From NCBI GenBank assembly GCA_038521345.1, contig JBCBKU010000008.1, positions 42,528-106,527 on the forward strand: a stretch of DNA of 64,000 bases, given 5' to 3'. The DNA is from JBCBKU01 sp038521345 (GTDB lineage: Bacteria > Pseudomonadota > Alphaproteobacteria > Rhodobacterales > Rhodobacteraceae). The position numbers and the translations under genes are program-made. This document shows positions 61,988-64,000 of this stretch, in pieces. Numbering within the stretch: position 1 is the first letter of the stretch; the number at the start of each line of letters is the position of its first letter. A model generated the notes under the pieces. It did no database searches. It was not told the DNA's origin and was given only the letters and a program-made list of their open reading frames with translations.

Positions 61988-62764
61988 ATGACCGAAACGG
62001 CCCCCGCGGCGTCGCCGGTCCCCGAGATCGGTAGACTCACAGTGACCGAGCTGTTCGCCTCGCTGCGGGCGGGCATGGATGACTTTCGCCGTGCTCCGGC
62101 CTACGGGCTGTTTTTCTCTTCGGTCTATGTTGCAATGGGCGCGGCGTTAACGGTGCTGGGCGCCTCGACCTTCGTCTGGACCTTGGCTCTGTGCCTCGGC
62201 TTTCCACTTGTAGCCCCCTTCGCGGCTGTGGGCCTTTACGAGGTCAGCCGCCGGCTGGAGGCGGATCAGCCCCTTGTCTGGAGGGACGTTCTGGGTGTGG
62301 TCTTTGCCGAGAAAGACCGGCAATTGCCGTGGATGGGGGTGATTATCCTGATCATCTTTCTCTTCTGGTCCTTCTTTGCCCATATGCTGTTCGCATTGTT
62401 CATGGGCACATCCGCGTTGACGAACATCTCGTCGTCCTACGAGGCGCTGCAGACGCCCGAAGGATACACCATGATCGCGGTTCAGGTCCTCGTCGGTGGC
62501 GCGACCGCCTACCTGACCTTCGCCGCCACCGTGGTCAGTTTGCCGCTTCTCTTGGAGAAAGAGCTCGACTTCGTAACCGCGATGATCACGAGTTTCCGCG
62601 CGGTTGGACGGAACTTCGTTGTGATGACGATCTGGGCGGCCACCATCGCGGCGCTCCTTTTTCTGGGGATGTTGCCGCTCTTTCTGGGGCTGTTTCTGGT
62701 TCTGCCGGTGCTGGGCCACGCGACGTGGCACGTCTATCGGCGAACGCTTTACGACCCGCTCTAG
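61988..62764 (+). CDS. DUF2189 family integral membrane protein
   Basis: A 258-aa membrane protein with about six hydrophobic segments after a polar N-terminal 45 residues. Features of DUF2189: FRRAPAYGLFFSSVYVA, LGFPLVAPFAAVGLYEVSRRLE and the C-terminal LPVLGHATWHVYRRTLY. A strong GGAGGAGGG ribosome site precedes the ATG. The FNR box upstream points to expression under low oxygen. Function of DUF2189 is unknown; possible links to respiratory or cytochrome assembly in Rhodobacteraceae are not shown here. Its stop overlaps the convergent MFS gene by 4 nt. Confidence 0.85.
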   Translation: MTETAPAASPVPEIGRLTVTELFASLRAGMDDFRRAPAYGLFFSSVYVAMGAALTVLGASTFVWTLALCLGFPLVAPFAAVGLYEVSRRLEADQPLVWRDVLGVVFAEKDRQLPWMGVIILIIFLFWSFFAHMLFALFMGTSALTNISSSYEALQTPEGYTMIAVQVLVGGATAYLTFAATVVSLPLLLEKELDFVTAMITSFRAVGRNFVVMTIWAATIAALLFLGMLPLFLGLFLVLPVLGHATWHVYRRTLYDPL

Positions 62765-64000
62765 GGGGTGTCCGCTCTCGGCGCCCGGATCCCCAGAATG
62801 GCAATGGCTGCCGAAAGCGCGGCAAGAGCAGCCGTAACCCATGCGATGCGTTGAAAGGCGAGGGCCGTCGCGGCGGCATGCCCCGCCGCCTCCGATTCCA
62901 CACCGAAGCTTTCCGGTCCGCCGGCGCCGGCATAGACGGTGGCCGCCATCGCGCCAATTGCAGCCACTGCGACAAGCCCGGCCACCCGGCTGACGGCGTT
63001 GTTTACTCCCGACGCCGCGCCCGCGGCATCATCGGTGACCGCACCCATGACGGCGGCCGACAGGGGCGCGACAACCATCGACATGCCAAGCCCCATGACG
63101 CACATCGCGGGCAGGACACCCCACCAGAAGGCCTGAACCGGGGCGGCAAGGCCGAGGCCCGCATAGGCCAGTGCCACAAGAGCCGCCCCCGCACCGATCA
63201 GAGGGCCCGGTCCCACACGGTCGGCCATCGCGCCAAAGCGGGTCGACAGTCCGGCAATGAACAACGTGAGCGGAAGAAACGCGAACGAGGCTTCAGCTTC
63301 GCTGACGCCCCAAGTGGAAATGACCGTCATCGGCAGGAAGAACAGGATCGCCGAGAGCGCGAAGTAGAGCGTGAATGTCAGGAGGTTGGCGGCACTGAAG
63401 CTCATGGACCGGAAAAGGCCGAGGGGCAGCATCGGATGTGGGGCGATCCGCTCCCAAAACACAAAGCCCGTGATCCCGGCAAGTCCTGCCCATAACCACG
63501 GGCCCGTGCCGTTCCCGCTGGTCAGCGCCCACGAGATTGCCCCGAGCCCGAAGGCGATCAGGGCTGCGCCGGGAATGTCGACTCCGTTCTCGGGATGGCT
63601 CACGTCATCGTCGACGGCCCTCCAGAGCAGCGCGATCGAGATCACTCCGAGCGGTAGGTTGATCGCAAAAAGCCAGCGCCAGGTCTCGTCACCCAGAAGG
63701 GTGATGGCGGCCCCGCCCAGGATCGGGCCGAGCGCCGTGGTCAAAGCCGACGCCGCGGCCCAGACGCCGATCGCACGCCCGCGCTCCTCGGCGGGGAAGG
63801 CGCGGTAGATCAGGGCCAGTGATCCCGGCACCATCAAGGCCGCACCCACACCTTTCAGCGCGCGCGCCACGATCAGGAATTCCGGGCTTGGGGCGAGTGC
63901 CGAGGCCAGCGAAGCGACGATGAAGATTGCGATGCCGACGACAAAGACCCGCGCCACACCGAACCGGTCGCCCATGGCACCGCCAGACAGGTGTGGGTGC
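62761..64000 (-). CDS. MFS transporter, DHA2/EmrB-QacA type (5' truncated by window)
   Basis: About 413 codons of a drug:H+ antiporter-like permease remain; the frame continues to the window edge as LSGGAMGDRFGVARVF, the conserved loop after the second helix, so the first helices are outside. ALKGVGAALMVPGSLALIY (motif C-like region), LGPILGGAAITLLGDETWRW and INLPLG are typical of the 14-helix DHA2 group. It likely exports drugs or metabolites. Convergent with the DUF2189 gene, overlapping by 4 nt. Confidence 0.85.
   Translation of the reverse strand, partial: HPHLSGGAMGDRFGVARVFVVGIAIFIVASLASALAPSPEFLIVARALKGVGAALMVPGSLALIYRAFPAEERGRAIGVWAAASALTTALGPILGGAAITLLGDETWRWLFAINLPLGVISIALLWRAVDDDVSHPENGVDIPGAALIAFGLGAISWALTSGNGTGPWLWAGLAGITGFVFWERIAPHPMLPLGLFRSMSFSAANLLTFTLYFALSAILFFLPMTVISTWGVSEAEASFAFLPLTLFIAGLSTRFGAMADRVGPGPLIGAGAALVALAYAGLGLAAPVQAFWWGVLPAMCVMGLGMSMVVAPLSAAVMGAVTDDAAGAASGVNNAVSRVAGLVAVAAIGAMAATVYAGAGGPESFGVESEAAGHAAATALAFQRIAWVTAALAALSAAIAILGIRAPRADTP

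Noticed and set aside
1..64000. Mobile elements, CRISPR arrays, phage or conjugation genes
   Set aside because: No transposase, integrase, direct-repeat array or atypical low-GC island was recognised by reading; the only tRNA (47785-47861) shows no adjacent integrase.

Overview
The window is high-GC, densely packed chromosomal DNA of an alphaproteobacterium, most likely a member of the Rhodobacteraceae (Roseobacter/Rhodobacter type). The indications are a 407-residue ALAS-type hemA preceded by an FNR/FnrL box, the aerobic cob pathway under a cobalamin riboswitch, a bluE/PduX-type threonine kinase, polyol-type ABC transporters with two ATPases, and many 4-nt ATGA/GTGA/TTGA gene overlaps. I see no insertion sequence, phage, CRISPR array or rRNA. 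The only tRNA is tRNA-Asp(GTC).

Region 1 (1-18.4 kb) is a carbohydrate/polyol catabolic locus. A minus-strand series of genes (18313 down to 3869) encodes a LacI-type regulator, a sugar isomerase/epimerase, a PdxY-like kinase, a Gfo/Idh/MocA dehydrogenase, a complete ABC importer (binding protein, two permeases, a 64-aa membrane protein, two ATPases), a fused dihydroxyacetone/erythrulose-type kinase, an SDR, a second TIM-barrel isomerase and a ribokinase-like PfkB kinase. Two related operator-like palindromes lie in the putative promoters of the binding protein and of the LacI gene. A plus-strand pair (aldo/keto reductase plus fuconolactonase-like hydrolase) and a minus-strand pair (BtpA family plus M42 peptidase) flank it. 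The substrate cannot be read from sequence.

Region 2 (18.6-21.4 kb) is a NMT1/SsuA-type ABC importer of unknown substrate, with stem-loops between the binding-protein and ATPase genes.

Region 3 (21.3-43.3 kb) is an aerobic (late cobalt insertion) cobalamin locus. On the minus strand, behind a cobalamin riboswitch, lie DUF1636-cobW-cobN-cobG-cobH-cobI-cobJ-cobL-cobM-cobB-cobA-cobF, with cobK on the opposite strand in the middle. On the plus strand is cobO, two tandem metallophosphoesterases and cobQ. Then come threonine-phosphate decarboxylase, cbiB and a threonine kinase (minus), and cobU and cobT (plus). CobG lacks its expected iron-sulfur half. Cobalamin synthase (cobS/cobV), the alpha-ribazole-phosphate phosphatase, cobaltochelatase subunits CobS/CobT and bluB are not in the window.

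Region 4 (43.3-64 kb) is mostly housekeeping: a copper P-type ATPase, pirin, an EamA exporter, tRNA-Asp, a haloacetate-dehalogenase-like hydrolase, an M20 peptidase, hemA, a RodZ-like protein, ispG, YceI, a DsbA-family protein, an aminotransferase, an amidase, PBP1A, prfB, a DUF2189 membrane protein behind an FNR box, and an MFS transporter cut by the window end.

The best candidates for new biology are the cysteine-less CobG, the tandem metallophosphoesterases inside the cobO-cobQ operon, cobK embedded antisense in the cob operon, a perfect AT-rich palindrome before cobN, and the uncharacterised sugar/polyol pathway with its LacI operators. Apart from the riboswitch region (34785-35121), no stretch longer than 300 bases lacks a gene.
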